The notes beneath the pieces are model-generated. The model was given only the letters and a program-made list of their open reading frames with translations, searched no databases and had not been told where the DNA came from. Of a DNA stretch of 64,000 nt, positions 17,645 to 27,512 are shown piece after piece. The position numbers and the translations under genes are program-made. Positions within the stretch are counted from its first letter, which is position 1. Each line of letters opens with the position of its first letter. The stretch comes from Burkholderiales bacterium C2 (lineage in GTDB: Bacteria; Pseudomonadota; Gammaproteobacteria; Burkholderiales; Burkholderiaceae_C): NCBI GenBank assembly GCA_005503085.1, contig SCOI01000005.1:230100-294099 (forward strand). Reading direction: 5' to 3'.

Positions 17645-20215
17645 ATGGCCACGCCACCGAAGACGCGCCGCACCGCGAGCGCCGCCACCCCTGTTGTTGC
17701 CAAGACGGCGCCGGTCAAGAAGACGGCGGCAACCGCTGTCAAGGCCGCAACCAAGAAGACCACCGCAGCCGTGAAAACGGTTGAGAAGGCCGCAGCCATC
17801 GAGAAGAAGAAGCCGGCTGCGAAGAAGACGCCGGCCGCGCCGGTCAAGACAGTCAGCAAAGCTGCGACCAAGACCGTGAAGACGGTTGTGAAGGCGGTTG
17901 AAAAGGCGGCCGCTGAGAAGACGGTCAAGAAGGCCGAACCGGTGCCGGCGCCCGTTGCGGCCAAGAAGCCTGCGGCCAAGGCTGCGCCCGCAAAGAAAGC
18001 GGCCGCAAAGAAGGAACCGGCAAAAAAGGTCGCTGTCAAAAAGGCCGCCGTTAATAAGGCCGCCGCAGTCGAGCCCGCGGTGAGCGCTCCGGCCAAAAAG
18101 GCTGCGCCCGCCAAGAAGGTCGCGGCGACGCCTGCGGCCAAAAAATCAGTGGCCCAGCCGCCCGTGGCGCCCGAGCCGGTCGTGGAGGCGATCAAGCCCG
18201 TCGCCAAGAAGAAGGCAGCGGCCAAGCCGGTGGCCCGCAAGCCCGCAGCGGCCGCGCCTGTTGCACCGCCGCCGGCCCCGCCGGCCCGTTTTGCGCTGCA
18301 TCGCCAAGGCCCCTGGTTCGGCAGCCCGCTGCAGGTCGAGCTGCTGGCCACCGGCCAGCGCTGGCAGGTGTTGCTGCGTGGTGGCGGGGTGTCGGCGGCC
18401 AGCTGCAGCTGCGCGGGCTATGCCCAGCACGGCAGCTGCGAGCATCTGGGCTTTGCGCTGCTGGCCTTGCAGGACGATGCCGAGGGTCAGGCCGCGCTGG
18501 TCGAGGGCTGGCAGACCGAGCACAGCGAGCTGTGGCTGCAGTACGGGCTGCGTCGCCAGCTGCACTGGCATGCCGGCCGCCACTGCCCGGCTGCGCTGCG
18601 CCAGGCCGCCGAGGCCTTGATCGCGCTGCCGCAGGATCAGCAGGGCGATGCCTTGCCGGGCCTGCTGGCACTGGCCGCCCAGCAGGGGCATGAGCTGCGT
18701 GTCGACGACGCGGTCTGGATTCAGCTGGCCGAGGGCCGCGATGCCCGCCAGCGCATGCTGCGCCTGGCCGAGGCCTATCAGCAAGGCATGGCCAGCCCAG
18801 ACCTGCGCAGCCTCCTGAAACTGCCGCTGCCCCAGCACCAGTTGGAGGCCGCCTTGTTCGCGGCCTGTGCCGGCCGCGCCCTGGTGGCCGACGATCTGCA
18901 GCTGGGCATGCAGCCGACCGGCCTGGCTGCGGCCGAGCTGATGCAGCGCCATTTCGGCGTCGAACGTGTGCTGCTGCTGTGCGCCGAGTCGGCCCAGAGC
19001 CGCTGGCTCGCGGAGGCGCAGTCGCTGAGCACGCGCAGCGCGAGCCTGGTGTGGGGCGATGCCGCACAGCGGGCCCAGCAATGGCAGGCGCCGGCCGAGA
19101 TCAAGATCGCCGCCCTGGGCGCGCTGGAGCAAGACCTGGCCCCGCTGCAGGCCTGGGCGCCCGAGCTGGTCATCGTCGACGAGGCCCAGCGCCTGGGCGA
19201 GGGCGCGGTGGCCCGGCTGCAGCAACTGCCGGAAGGTTTCCTGCTGTTGCTGGCCAGCCAGCTGCCGCAGGAGCAGCCGGCCACCCTGCTGCGCCTGGTC
19301 GAGCTGCTCGACCACAACCGCAGCGGTGCGCTGGCGGCCCTGCATGAGTGTCATCTGCGCCACGATGCCCAGGGTCAGCTGCTGGCCCTGGCCGCACCGG
19401 CTCGGCTGGCGCAAAGCCTGGAGCGAGTGATGCTCAGCCGTGCCGGCAGCGAGCTGGCGTTGCCGCCTGCGCTGGTGCAGCTGCGGGCCCAGCCCTTGAG
19501 TGCGCAGCAGCAAGGCTTGCAGGCCGCGCTGCTGGCGCCGCTGCGTCGCAGCGTCGCGCGCTGGCAGCGCAGTGCCTATCTGGCCGATGCGGAGCAGCTC
19601 CAGCTGCTGCGCGGCTTGCAGGCGCTGCGCCGTTTGGCGATCAGCCCGGCGCTGGCCGACGCGGCGGCCGAGGGGCCGGCGCCGCGTCTGGAGGCGGTGC
19701 TGGCGCTGGCGCGCGAACTGTTGGCCGGGGCGGTGAGCAAGCTGGTGGTCTGCAGCCAGTGGGATGATGGTCTGGCCCTGCTCGCCGCGCGGCTGCAGAC
19801 CGCCGGTCTGCCCTGTGTGCAGCTGTCGGCCGCCACCGGCCTGGCCGAACGCCGCTCGCAGGCGGCGCGCTGGCGCGAGGACTCACGCAGCCCGCTGCTG
19901 CTGTGCAGCGATGCGGCCGGTGCCGGCCTGGATCTGCGCGTGAGCGGCGTGGGCCTGATCAGTCTGGAACTGCCCTGGGGCGAGGCCTTGCTGGAGCAGC
20001 GCCTGGGCCTGGTGGCCGGCGAGGAGACCCATGGCCTGCCGCTGCTGCAGTTGCTGGCCCAGGGCGGCATCGAGAGCGCGATGCTGGCGCTGCAGGACAG
20101 CTGGCCGGAAATGCCGGCCTGCGGTCTGGACGGCGACCTCAGCCTGCAGCTGCTCGGTGGCGAGGCCTTGCAGCGCTTCATGCAGGCGCTGGTGGCCTTG
20201 CTTGAGCTGATGTGA
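17645..20215 (+). CDS. H1-like tail + SWIM finger + SNF2-like helicase lacking Walker A
   Basis: 856 aa. Residues 1-214 are an Ala/Lys/Pro/Val low-complexity tail of repeated AKK/KKA/PAKK units like eukaryotic H1 and Bordetella BpH1; it should bind DNA nonspecifically. Then a SWIM zinc finger: Cys254-x-Cys256 ... Cys265-x-His267. Residues about 400-856 follow a bacterial SNF2 ATPase (RALVADDLQLG aligns with the usual ALLADDMGLGKT), but the Walker A Gly-Lys-Thr is Gly421-Met422-Gln423. Motif II is intact (VIVDEAQ, 509-515). The C-terminal lobe is recognisable (LVVCSQWDD, LLLCSDAAGAGLDL), yet motif VI QRxGRxxRxGQ is QRLGLVAGEE (785-794) without the arginine fingers. So it probably binds DNA but cannot hydrolyse ATP as an SNF2 motor. 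The frame is open throughout and codon use is normal, arguing for a functional protein, not decay. It lies 15 bp after pabBC. Confidence 0.85.
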   Translation: MATPPKTRRTASAATPVVAKTAPVKKTAATAVKAATKKTTAAVKTVEKAAAIEKKKPAAKKTPAAPVKTVSKAATKTVKTVVKAVEKAAAEKTVKKAEPVPAPVAAKKPAAKAAPAKKAAAKKEPAKKVAVKKAAVNKAAAVEPAVSAPAKKAAPAKKVAATPAAKKSVAQPPVAPEPVVEAIKPVAKKKAAAKPVARKPAAAAPVAPPPAPPARFALHRQGPWFGSPLQVELLATGQRWQVLLRGGGVSAASCSCAGYAQHGSCEHLGFALLALQDDAEGQAALVEGWQTEHSELWLQYGLRRQLHWHAGRHCPAALRQAAEALIALPQDQQGDALPGLLALAAQQGHELRVDDAVWIQLAEGRDARQRMLRLAEAYQQGMASPDLRSLLKLPLPQHQLEAALFAACAGRALVADDLQLGMQPTGLAAAELMQRHFGVERVLLLCAESAQSRWLAEAQSLSTRSASLVWGDAAQRAQQWQAPAEIKIAALGALEQDLAPLQAWAPELVIVDEAQRLGEGAVARLQQLPEGFLLLLASQLPQEQPATLLRLVELLDHNRSGALAALHECHLRHDAQGQLLALAAPARLAQSLERVMLSRAGSELALPPALVQLRAQPLSAQQQGLQAALLAPLRRSVARWQRSAYLADAEQLQLLRGLQALRRLAISPALADAAAEGPAPRLEAVLALARELLAGAVSKLVVCSQWDDGLALLAARLQTAGLPCVQLSAATGLAERRSQAARWREDSRSPLLLCSDAAGAGLDLRVSGVGLISLELPWGEALLEQRLGLVAGEETHGLPLLQLLAQGGIESAMLALQDSWPEMPACGLDGDLSLQLLGGEALQRFMQALVALLELM

Positions 20216-20219
20216 TGGC

Positions 20220-20259
20220 GCGGGGCGGCGTGTGATCTTCACGCGAACCGCCGCCCCGC
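20220..20259 (+). terminator. GC-rich hairpin after the SNF2-like gene
   Basis: An 11-bp stem GCGGGGCGGCG / CGCCGCCCCGC begins 5 bp after the stop codon, with an 18-base loop. There is no T-tract, so it is either a Rho-assisted end or a 3' stabilising structure. Confidence 0.4.
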
Positions 20260-20280
20260 CAACAAATAGTCAAGCCGCGC

Positions 20281-20310
20281 TTGCTAGTATTTTCCCTAGC
20301 GTGCTATAGT
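20281..20310 (+). promoter_or_regulatory. candidate sigma-70 promoter of the DEAD-box helicase
   Basis: TTGCTA (20281-20286) and TATAGT (20305-20310) are separated by 18 bp in an AT-rich island within GC-rich DNA. The predicted start is near 20317, giving an untranslated leader of about 320 nt. Confidence 0.6.
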
Positions 20311-20316
20311 CGTGGC

Positions 20317-20638
20317 TTCGTTGCAGCGCTGTCTGCAACGGTTCGTTCGTCTCCTCTGACCACGTTCAGGCCGTATCCGGTGATCGCCACCGGGCTTCAT
20401 ACGACGCGCTGAGCACCCTTCGGGTTCGGTCGGCGGCGATGCCGTCGCTATGACTGTTCCCCGGCGCCGCACCAGGCCTGGCTCATTTCTTGTTGAGCCG
20501 CGCGAAAAGAAGGTGTGCGACGCGAGCTTTCTCCCAGCGACTTTACTGGCTTGACCGCGCCCTATTGATTTGGCGCGGCAGGCGCGTGCTGTTGTCCCGC
20601 CAAGACCGGGGCAGGGCACGGCTTTGTTGAAAGAAGAT
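20317..20638 (+). promoter_or_regulatory. long structured 5' leader of the DEAD-box helicase
   Basis: About 320 bases without a plausible gene between the promoter and the helicase start. It opens with a perfect 8-bp hairpin CGTTGCAG / CTGCAACG (20319-20340, 6-base loop) at the very 5' end of the predicted RNA. Further hairpins include CCGGTG/CACCGG near 20376-20394 and ACCC-TTC-GGGT near 20416-20426. Long leaders on DEAD-box helicase and cold-shock mRNAs often mediate cold induction or autoregulation by RNA structure; whether that holds here is inference. Confidence 0.5.
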
Positions 20639-22315
<1,677 letters not shown>

Positions 22316-22341
22316 ACGGAGCTAGACTCCCGCAAGGCAAG

Positions 22342-22364
22342 AGCCCGCGTCAGCGGGCTTTTTT
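22342..22364 (+). terminator. intrinsic terminator of the helicase gene
   Basis: AGCCCGC / GCGGGCT stem with GTCA tetraloop followed by six T residues. This is the clearest Rho-independent terminator in the window. It ends 12 bp before the next gene. Confidence 0.92.
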
Positions 22365-22376
22365 AATGACAGCGTG

Positions 22377-23018
22377 ATGCGAGCGAACGGAAAACTGATC
22401 CAGTGGGACGACGCCAAGGGCTATGGCTTCATCGCCCCGGACGCCGGGGGGGCCAAGCTCTTCGTCCATATCAAGGCCTTTGGGCTGCGCGCACGCCGGC
22501 CTTTTGTCGGTGAACGCCTGAGCTATCAGCCGGGCGAGGACGCCCAGGGCAAGCCGCGCGCGCTGAAGGTGCAAAGCCTGGAGCCCAAGCCGGCGGCCCC
22601 GGCCGGACCGACCGCGCTGGAGCGCGAGCGCTCGCGGCGCGAGGCCCGGCGTGGCCTGAGCCTGTGGCTGGTGCCGGGCTTCGCGGCGCTGGTGCTGATC
22701 TGCCAGCTGGCTTTCGAGCTGCCGCGTGCGCTGTGGGGTGCCTATCTGGCGATGAGCCTGGCGACCTTCATCGTCTACGCCGGCGACAAGCGGGCCGCGC
22801 GCCTGAACCAGTGGCGGGTTGCCGAGGGCACGCTGCATGGCCTGGCCCTGGCCTGCGGCTGGCCCGGTGCGCTGCTGGCCCAGCACATCCTGCGCCACAA
22901 GTCCAACAAGCCGGAGTTCCTGCGCCTGTTCTGGCTGACGGTGATCGTCAATGTGCTGGGCTTTGTGCTGATCTTCACGCCGCTTGGTGCACAGTTACTG
23001 GTTCTCTTCAATGTCTGA
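22377..23018 (+). CDS. cold-shock domain / DUF1294 membrane protein
   Basis: 213 aa with two parts. Residues 1-70 are a cold-shock OB fold (KLIQWDDAKGYGFIAPD, LFVHIKAF), with RNP1-like KGYGFI and RNP2-like LFVHI, so it could bind single-stranded nucleic acid. Residues about 95-213 are DUF1294 (PF06961): three or four hydrophobic segments, with YAGDKRAARLNQWRVAE and ALLAQHILRHKSNKPEF. The CSD-DUF1294 combination is known in proteobacteria but its role is not. GTG at 22374 precedes the ATG; either may start. The next gene overlaps its stop by 8 bp, so they are co-translated. Confidence 0.88.
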   Translation: MRANGKLIQWDDAKGYGFIAPDAGGAKLFVHIKAFGLRARRPFVGERLSYQPGEDAQGKPRALKVQSLEPKPAAPAGPTALERERSRREARRGLSLWLVPGFAALVLICQLAFELPRALWGAYLAMSLATFIVYAGDKRAARLNQWRVAEGTLHGLALACGWPGALLAQHILRHKSNKPEFLRLFWLTVIVNVLGFVLIFTPLGAQLLVLFNV

Positions 23019-23526
23019 GATTGTTCTGAGGCCGCTGTCGGCGGCCGATGTGCCGGCGGTGCTGGCCTTGCAGGCCCAGTGCTACGGCGCCGCTTTTCTG
23101 GAAGATGCGCAGGCCTTCGCGGCCAAGCTGCGCGCCGCCGAGCCTTACCGGACCTGCTGGATGGCCTGGCGCGGCGAGCAGCCGCTGGCCTATCTGGTGG
23201 GCCTGCCGCTGTGCCATGACAGCCTGCCGGCGCTGAATGCGCAAAGCCTGCAGCTGCCGGCCGAGCCGCGCCTGCTGTATCTGCATGATCTGGCCGTGGC
23301 GCCGGCCGGCCGCTCGCTGGGGCTGGCGCGCCGCCTGGTCGAGCATCTGGAGCGCCGGGCCGGCGATCTGGGCCTGAAGACCCTGGGCCTGGTGGCCGTG
23401 CAGGGGGCCGAGACCTTCTGGCAGCGCCAGGGCTATGCCTCGCTGCAGCAGCTCTCGGCCACGCTGGCCGCCAAGCTGGCCAGCTTCGGGCCCGGGGCCC
23501 GCTTCATGCAGCGCACGCTGGCCTGA
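23011..23526 (+). CDS. GNAT family N-acetyltransferase
   Basis: 171-aa acetyltransferase. The acetyl-CoA binding motif A is LHDLAVAPAGRSLGLARRLVEH (positions about 91-112 of the chain), with the R/QxxGxG/A loop as AGRSLG. It starts inside the 3' end of the DUF1294 gene (8-bp overlap), so it is expressed with it. The substrate (an amine, antibiotic or protein) is not predictable. The short N-terminal MSEIVLRPLSAADVPAVLAL block is usual for GNATs. Confidence 0.88.
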   Translation: MSEIVLRPLSAADVPAVLALQAQCYGAAFLEDAQAFAAKLRAAEPYRTCWMAWRGEQPLAYLVGLPLCHDSLPALNAQSLQLPAEPRLLYLHDLAVAPAGRSLGLARRLVEHLERRAGDLGLKTLGLVAVQGAETFWQRQGYASLQQLSATLAAKLASFGPGARFMQRTLA

Positions 23527-23546
23527 GCCCAGCGCGGCTCAGCGGC

Positions 23547-24365
23547 TCAGCCGGGCAGGGCGCCGAAGCGGAAGCTCGAGGCGGTGACGCCGCCCATGAA
23601 GGCGCTCTCGTGATAGATCAGCGCGCCGGCTTCTTGCTCGGCGGCGCCGACCGCCACCATCAGCGGGATCAGGTGATCCTCGCGCGGATGGGCCTGGCGG
23701 GCCGCCGGCGCCGCGCTCCACTGTGTCAGCAGCGCGCTGCGCTCCGCCGGCGGGGTCTGCAACAGGGTCTGCTGCAGCCAGGCGTCGAACTGGCCCGAGG
23801 CCGTCTTGGCCGCCGGGCCGAAGGCGCGCAGATTGTGATAGCTGAGCCCGCTGCCGATGATCAGCACGCCCTCGTCGCGCAGCGGCGCCAGCGCCCGGCC
23901 CAGCGCCAGATGGGTGGCCGGGTCGTAGCCCTGCAGCATGGACAGCTGCACCACAGGCACGTCGGCCTCGGGGTACATCGGGAACAGGGTCGTGAACGCA
24001 CCATGGTCGAAGCCGCGCTGCGCGTCCAGCGCGCTGGGCAGGCCGGCGTTCTCGATCAAGGCCTTGACCTGCCTGGCCAGCGCCGGGTCGCCCGGTGCCG
24101 GGTAGCGGATCGAATAGGTGTGCGCCGGGAAGCCGCCGTAGTCATAGACCATGGTCGGCCGCTCGGCCGCCATCAGGCTGAACTGCTGCGCCTCCCAGTG
24201 CCCGGAGATCATCAGCACCGCGCGGGGCTTGCTGCCCAGCTCGGCCGGGATGGCTTTCAGCGAGGCCTCCAGCTGGTGGAAGTTCTCACGGAAGGGGCCG
24301 TCCATATAGGGCCAGGGGCCGCCGCCATGGGACAGGAAGTAGGTGGGAAGTCGGGTTGAGGCCAT
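23547..24365 (-). CDS. ygiD: 4,5-DOPA dioxygenase-like extradiol dioxygenase
   Basis: 272-aa class III (LigB-type) protein of the YgiD/DODA family. Metal ligands are expected at His13 (SHGGGP), His56 (SGHWE) and the His in HPREDHLIPL; GSGLSYHNLR also matches. E. coli YgiD is a zinc-dependent 4,5-DOPA extradiol dioxygenase; the physiological substrate in most bacteria is uncertain. Convergent with the GNAT gene (20-bp gap) and divergent from the ABC importer. Length matches YgiD (about 262-271). Confidence 0.9.
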   Translation of the reverse strand: MASTRLPTYFLSHGGGPWPYMDGPFRENFHQLEASLKAIPAELGSKPRAVLMISGHWEAQQFSLMAAERPTMVYDYGGFPAHTYSIRYPAPGDPALARQVKALIENAGLPSALDAQRGFDHGAFTTLFPMYPEADVPVVQLSMLQGYDPATHLALGRALAPLRDEGVLIIGSGLSYHNLRAFGPAAKTASGQFDAWLQQTLLQTPPAERSALLTQWSAAPAARQAHPREDHLIPLMVAVGAAEQEAGALIYHESAFMGGVTASSFRFGALPG

Positions 24366-24495
24366 GGCCTCAGTGTGGGCCTCGTGGCGGCGCCGGAGGG
24401 TGGCGGCGATTGATCGCAGCGTTCAAAAAATCCAAAGCCGTGGCATGGGTTTTGCACAAGCTTGTGACAGTCATCACCAACCCGGAGTCCATTGC

Positions 24496-25284
24496 ATGCA
24501 ACGCCGCCCCTTTTTGCACACCAGCCTGGCCCTCGTGACACTTTTTGGTGCATTGTCGGCCCAGGCGCAGACCGCGCTGGACGGCATCCTGGCCAAGAAG
24601 CAGATCAATATCGCGGTCCCGACCGACTACCCGCCCTACGGCTTTGTCGGCACCGATATGGCGCCGCAAGGCCTGGACATCGAGATGGCCCGGCTGATCG
24701 CCGCCAAGCTGGGCGTCAAGCTCGAGCTGGTGCCGGTCACCAGCGCCAATCGCATTCCCTATCTGCAGACCAAGAAGGCCGATCTGGTGATCTCGACCCT
24801 GGGCAAGAACCCGGAGCGCGAGAAGGTGATCAATTTCAGCGCCGCCTATGCGCCCTTCTACCAGGCCGTGTTCGGACCCAAGGCCATGGCGGTCAAGAGC
24901 TGGGAGGATCTGGCCGGCAAGACCGTCGCGGTGACCCGCGGCGCGATGGAAGACCAGGAGCTGGGCAAGGTGGCGCCGGCCAGCCTGCAGATCAAGCGCT
25001 TCGAGGACAACAACGCGACGGTGGCCGCCTATGTGGCCGGCCAGACCCAGCTGATCGCGACCAGCGCCTCGGCCGCCGGTCTGATGGCGCAGCGCAATCC
25101 GCAGCTGGGCGCCGAGTACAAGCTGCTGCTCAAGGACAGCCCTTGCTTCATCGGCGTGGCCAAGGGCGAGGACGCCTTGCTGGCCAAGGTCAACGAGATC
25201 ATCGCGGCGGCCAAGAAGGACGGCAGCATCGAGGCCCTGTCCAAGAAGTGGCTGGGTCGTGGCGCCGGTGATCTGCCGCTCTGA
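24496..25284 (+). CDS. amino-acid ABC transporter, substrate-binding protein
   Basis: 262-aa family 3 periplasmic binding protein. The signal peptide is MQRRPFLHTSLALVTLFGAL with cleavage near SAQAQ. The mature fold is bilobal: VPTDYPPYGFVGTD, GLDIEMARLIAAKLG and DLVISTLGKNPEREK in lobe 1, WEDLAGKTVAV and SIEALSKKW in lobe 2. First gene of the four-gene operon; the motif order and neighbours identify a polar amino-acid importer. The ligand is not known; GKNPERE at the Arg that binds the carboxylate fits an amino acid. Start follows a GGAG at 24484. Confidence 0.93.
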   Translation: MQRRPFLHTSLALVTLFGALSAQAQTALDGILAKKQINIAVPTDYPPYGFVGTDMAPQGLDIEMARLIAAKLGVKLELVPVTSANRIPYLQTKKADLVISTLGKNPEREKVINFSAAYAPFYQAVFGPKAMAVKSWEDLAGKTVAVTRGAMEDQELGKVAPASLQIKRFEDNNATVAAYVAGQTQLIATSASAAGLMAQRNPQLGAEYKLLLKDSPCFIGVAKGEDALLAKVNEIIAAAKKDGSIEALSKKWLGRGAGDLPL

Positions 25285-25298
25285 TCGATCGGTGCTGA

Positions 25299-25970
25299 AT
25301 GATCACGTTTGACTTCTTGGCCGTGCTGGCCGAGTGGCGGCTGCTGCTGACCGGGGTGGCCTGGACCCTGGGCCTGACCGCGATCGCGGCGCTGCTGGGC
25401 GTGGGTCTGGGCGTGGCCTGCGCCTGGGCCCGGCTGGACGGTCCAGCGCCGCTGCGCTGGCTGGCGACCGGCTATGTGGAGGCGATCCGCAACACGCCCT
25501 TCATCGTCCAGCTCTTCTTTGTGTTCTTCGGCCTGCCGGCGATGGGCGTCAAGCTGACGCCGGAGACCGCCTCGGTGATCGCGATGGTGGTCAATCTGGG
25601 CGCCTATGCCGGCGAGATCGTGCGCGGCGGCATCGCGTCGACCTCGCGTGGCCAGACCGAGGCCGGGTTGAGCCTGGCGCTGAGCCGGGCCCAGGTCTTC
25701 CTCCATGTGCTGCTGCCGCCGGCGCTGCGCCGGGTCTGGCCCTCGATGGTGAGCCAGATCATCATCGTGATGCTGGGCTCGGCCGTCTGCGGCCAGATCG
25801 CCACCGAGGAGCTGAGCTACGCCGCCAACCTGATCCAGAGCCGCAACTTCCGCGCCTTCGAGTCCTTCATCGTCGCCACCGCCATCTATCTGCTGCTGGC
25901 CATTGCGCTGCGCAGCCTACTGAACTGGCTGGGGCCGCGTTTCCTTTTTGGAGGACATCGTCGTGGTTGA
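25299..25970 (+). CDS. amino-acid ABC transporter permease
   Basis: 223-aa inner-membrane permease of the HisMQ family with about five TM segments. The cytoplasmic EAA-like loop that contacts the ATPase reads TEAGLSLALSRAQVFLHVLLPPALRRVWP. The opening segment and IRNTPFIVQLFFVFFGLP are typical. It starts 14 bp after the binding-protein stop and overlaps the next permease by 8 bp. It forms a heterodimer with the following gene product. Confidence 0.93.
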   Translation: MITFDFLAVLAEWRLLLTGVAWTLGLTAIAALLGVGLGVACAWARLDGPAPLRWLATGYVEAIRNTPFIVQLFFVFFGLPAMGVKLTPETASVIAMVVNLGAYAGEIVRGGIASTSRGQTEAGLSLALSRAQVFLHVLLPPALRRVWPSMVSQIIIVMLGSAVCGQIATEELSYAANLIQSRNFRAFESFIVATAIYLLLAIALRSLLNWLGPRFLFGGHRRG

Positions 25971-26616
25971 GTTCAGTCTGTGGGACATCGTCCGCAATCT
26001 GCTGATGGCCGTGCGCTGGACTGTCGTGCTGTCGCTGATCGCCTTTGTCGGCGGCGGCCTGGTGGGCCTGGCGCTGCTGGTGGCGCGCACCGCGCGCTGG
26101 CCCGGGGCCCAGGCGCTGGTGGGCGGCTATGTGCAGCTGTTCCAGGGCACGCCCTTGCTGATGCAGCTCTTCCTGGCCTATTTCGGCATGGCGCTGCTGG
26201 GCTTCGAGACCTCGGTCTGGACGGCGGCCGCGCTGGCGCTGACCCTCTACACCAGCGCCTTCCTGGCCGAGATCTGGCAGGGCTGCGTGCGTGCCGTGCC
26301 CAAGGGGCAGTGGGAGGCGGCGCAAAGCCTGGCGATGAGCTTTGGCGAGCAGCTGCGCCACATCGTGCTGCCCCAGGCCGGCCGCATGGCGATCGCGCCG
26401 ACGGTGGGCTTTTTGGTCCAGGTCATCAAGGGCACAGCGCTGGCCTCGGTGATCGGCTTTGTCGAGCTGACCAAGGCCGGCACGATGATCAGCAATGCCA
26501 CCTTCCAGCCCTTTCTGGTCTATAGCTGCGTCGCGCTGATGTACTTCTCGCTGTGTTTCCCGGTGAGCTTCTATGCCCGCTCGCTGGAGAGGAAATTGAA
26601 TGTCAACAAGCACTGA
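25963..26616 (+). CDS. amino-acid ABC transporter permease
   Basis: 217-aa second permease of the importer: LFQGTPLLMQLFLAYFGM and the coupling-loop region WEAAQSLAMSFGEQLRHIVLPQA. I chose GTG at 25963 because GGAGG (25950-25954) lies eight bases upstream; a TTG 15 bp earlier would sit on that Shine-Dalgarno. It overlaps the first permease at the start and the ATPase gene at the end (17 bp). Five TM segments are visible. Confidence 0.92.
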   Translation: MVEFSLWDIVRNLLMAVRWTVVLSLIAFVGGGLVGLALLVARTARWPGAQALVGGYVQLFQGTPLLMQLFLAYFGMALLGFETSVWTAAALALTLYTSAFLAEIWQGCVRAVPKGQWEAAQSLAMSFGEQLRHIVLPQAGRMAIAPTVGFLVQVIKGTALASVIGFVELTKAGTMISNATFQPFLVYSCVALMYFSLCFPVSFYARSLERKLNVNKH

Positions 26617-27358
26617 TCAAGCCCCCAAGTCTGCCGCCAGCATCCGCGCGCTGCGCAAGTCCTACGGCGCCAACGAGGTGCTCAAGGGCATCGATCTGGA
26701 GGTCGAGCCCGGCGAGGTGATTGCCATCATCGGCAAGAGCGGCTCGGGCAAAAGCACGCTGCTGCGCTGTGTCAACGGGCTGGAGGAGTTCCAGCAAGGT
26801 GAGCTGCTGGTCGACGGCCTGCCGCTGCTGCACGGCAATGCGCGTGCGATGCGCGAGCTGCGCCAGCATGTGGGCATGATCTTCCAGAGCTTCAATCTGT
26901 TCCCGCACCTCAGCGTGGGCCGCAATGTGATGCTGGCACCCAGCCTGGTCAAGAAGCAGGGCACGGACGAGGGCGAGCGCCAGGCCCGCCAGCTGCTGGA
27001 GCGGGTCGGCCTGGCCGAGAAGTTCGAGGCCTTCCCGGACCAGCTCTCCGGCGGCCAGCAGCAGCGCGTCGCGATCGCGCGCGCGCTGGCGATGCAGCCC
27101 AGCATCCTCTTGTGCGACGAGATCACCTCGGCGTTGGACCCGGAGCTGGTCGGCGAGGTGCTGCGCGTGGTCGAGAGCCTGGCCGACGAGGGCATGACCT
27201 TGCTGATGGTCACGCACGAGATGAACTTCGCGCGCAAGGTGGCCGATCGCGTGGTCTTCATGCATGCCGGCCGCATCCACGAGATGGGGCCGCCCGAGGC
27301 GATCTTCGGCGCGCCGCAGACGCCCGAGCTCAAGCAGTTCCTGTCGGCGCTGCACTGA
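26600..27358 (+). CDS. amino-acid ABC transporter ATP-binding protein
   Basis: 252-aa ABC ATPase energising the importer. Walker A GKSGSGKST, Q-loop MIFQSFNLF, signature LSGGQQQRVAIARAL, Walker B ILLCDEITSALDPE and H-loop VTHEM. The usual DEPTSALDP is DEITSALDP here, with Ile for Pro, a change seen in part of this family and not a loss of the catalytic Glu. It is the last gene of the operon; a hairpin follows. Confidence 0.95.
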   Translation: MSTSTDQAPKSAASIRALRKSYGANEVLKGIDLEVEPGEVIAIIGKSGSGKSTLLRCVNGLEEFQQGELLVDGLPLLHGNARAMRELRQHVGMIFQSFNLFPHLSVGRNVMLAPSLVKKQGTDEGERQARQLLERVGLAEKFEAFPDQLSGGQQQRVAIARALAMQPSILLCDEITSALDPELVGEVLRVVESLADEGMTLLMVTHEMNFARKVADRVVFMHAGRIHEMGPPEAIFGAPQTPELKQFLSALH

Positions 27359-27374
27359 AGCGTTGCGCGGGCGC

Positions 27375-27397
27375 CGCAGCCGGGCGGCCGGGCTGCG
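27375..27397 (+). terminator. hairpin at the end of the ABC operon
   Basis: CGCAGCC / GGCTGCG stem, 7 bp, with a nine-base GC-rich loop, starting 17 bp after the ATPase stop codon. There is no T-tract, so termination is uncertain. Confidence 0.35.
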
Positions 27398-27441
27398 ACA
27401 TTGGTCACGCAAGTGCGCCTTGCGGCGAGTAGCGCCGAGTT

Positions 27442-27458
27442 TGTGACGAGTTGTCACA
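27442..27458. promoter_or_regulatory. palindrome upstream of the Sia operon
   Basis: TGTGAC - GAGTT - GTCACA, a perfect 6-bp inverted repeat with a 5-base spacer, located 55 bp before the chosen siaA start. It contains half-sites like those of CRP/FNR proteins (TGTGA/TCACA), but the 7-bp distance between them differs from the CRP spacing of 6. A dimeric regulator site is possible; no promoter was recognised with confidence. Confidence 0.4.
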
Positions 27459-27512
27459 GCCATGTGATCTGCTCTGCCTAGCATCCCGGGCTTGTGCTTC
27501 TCTGCGCCCGCC

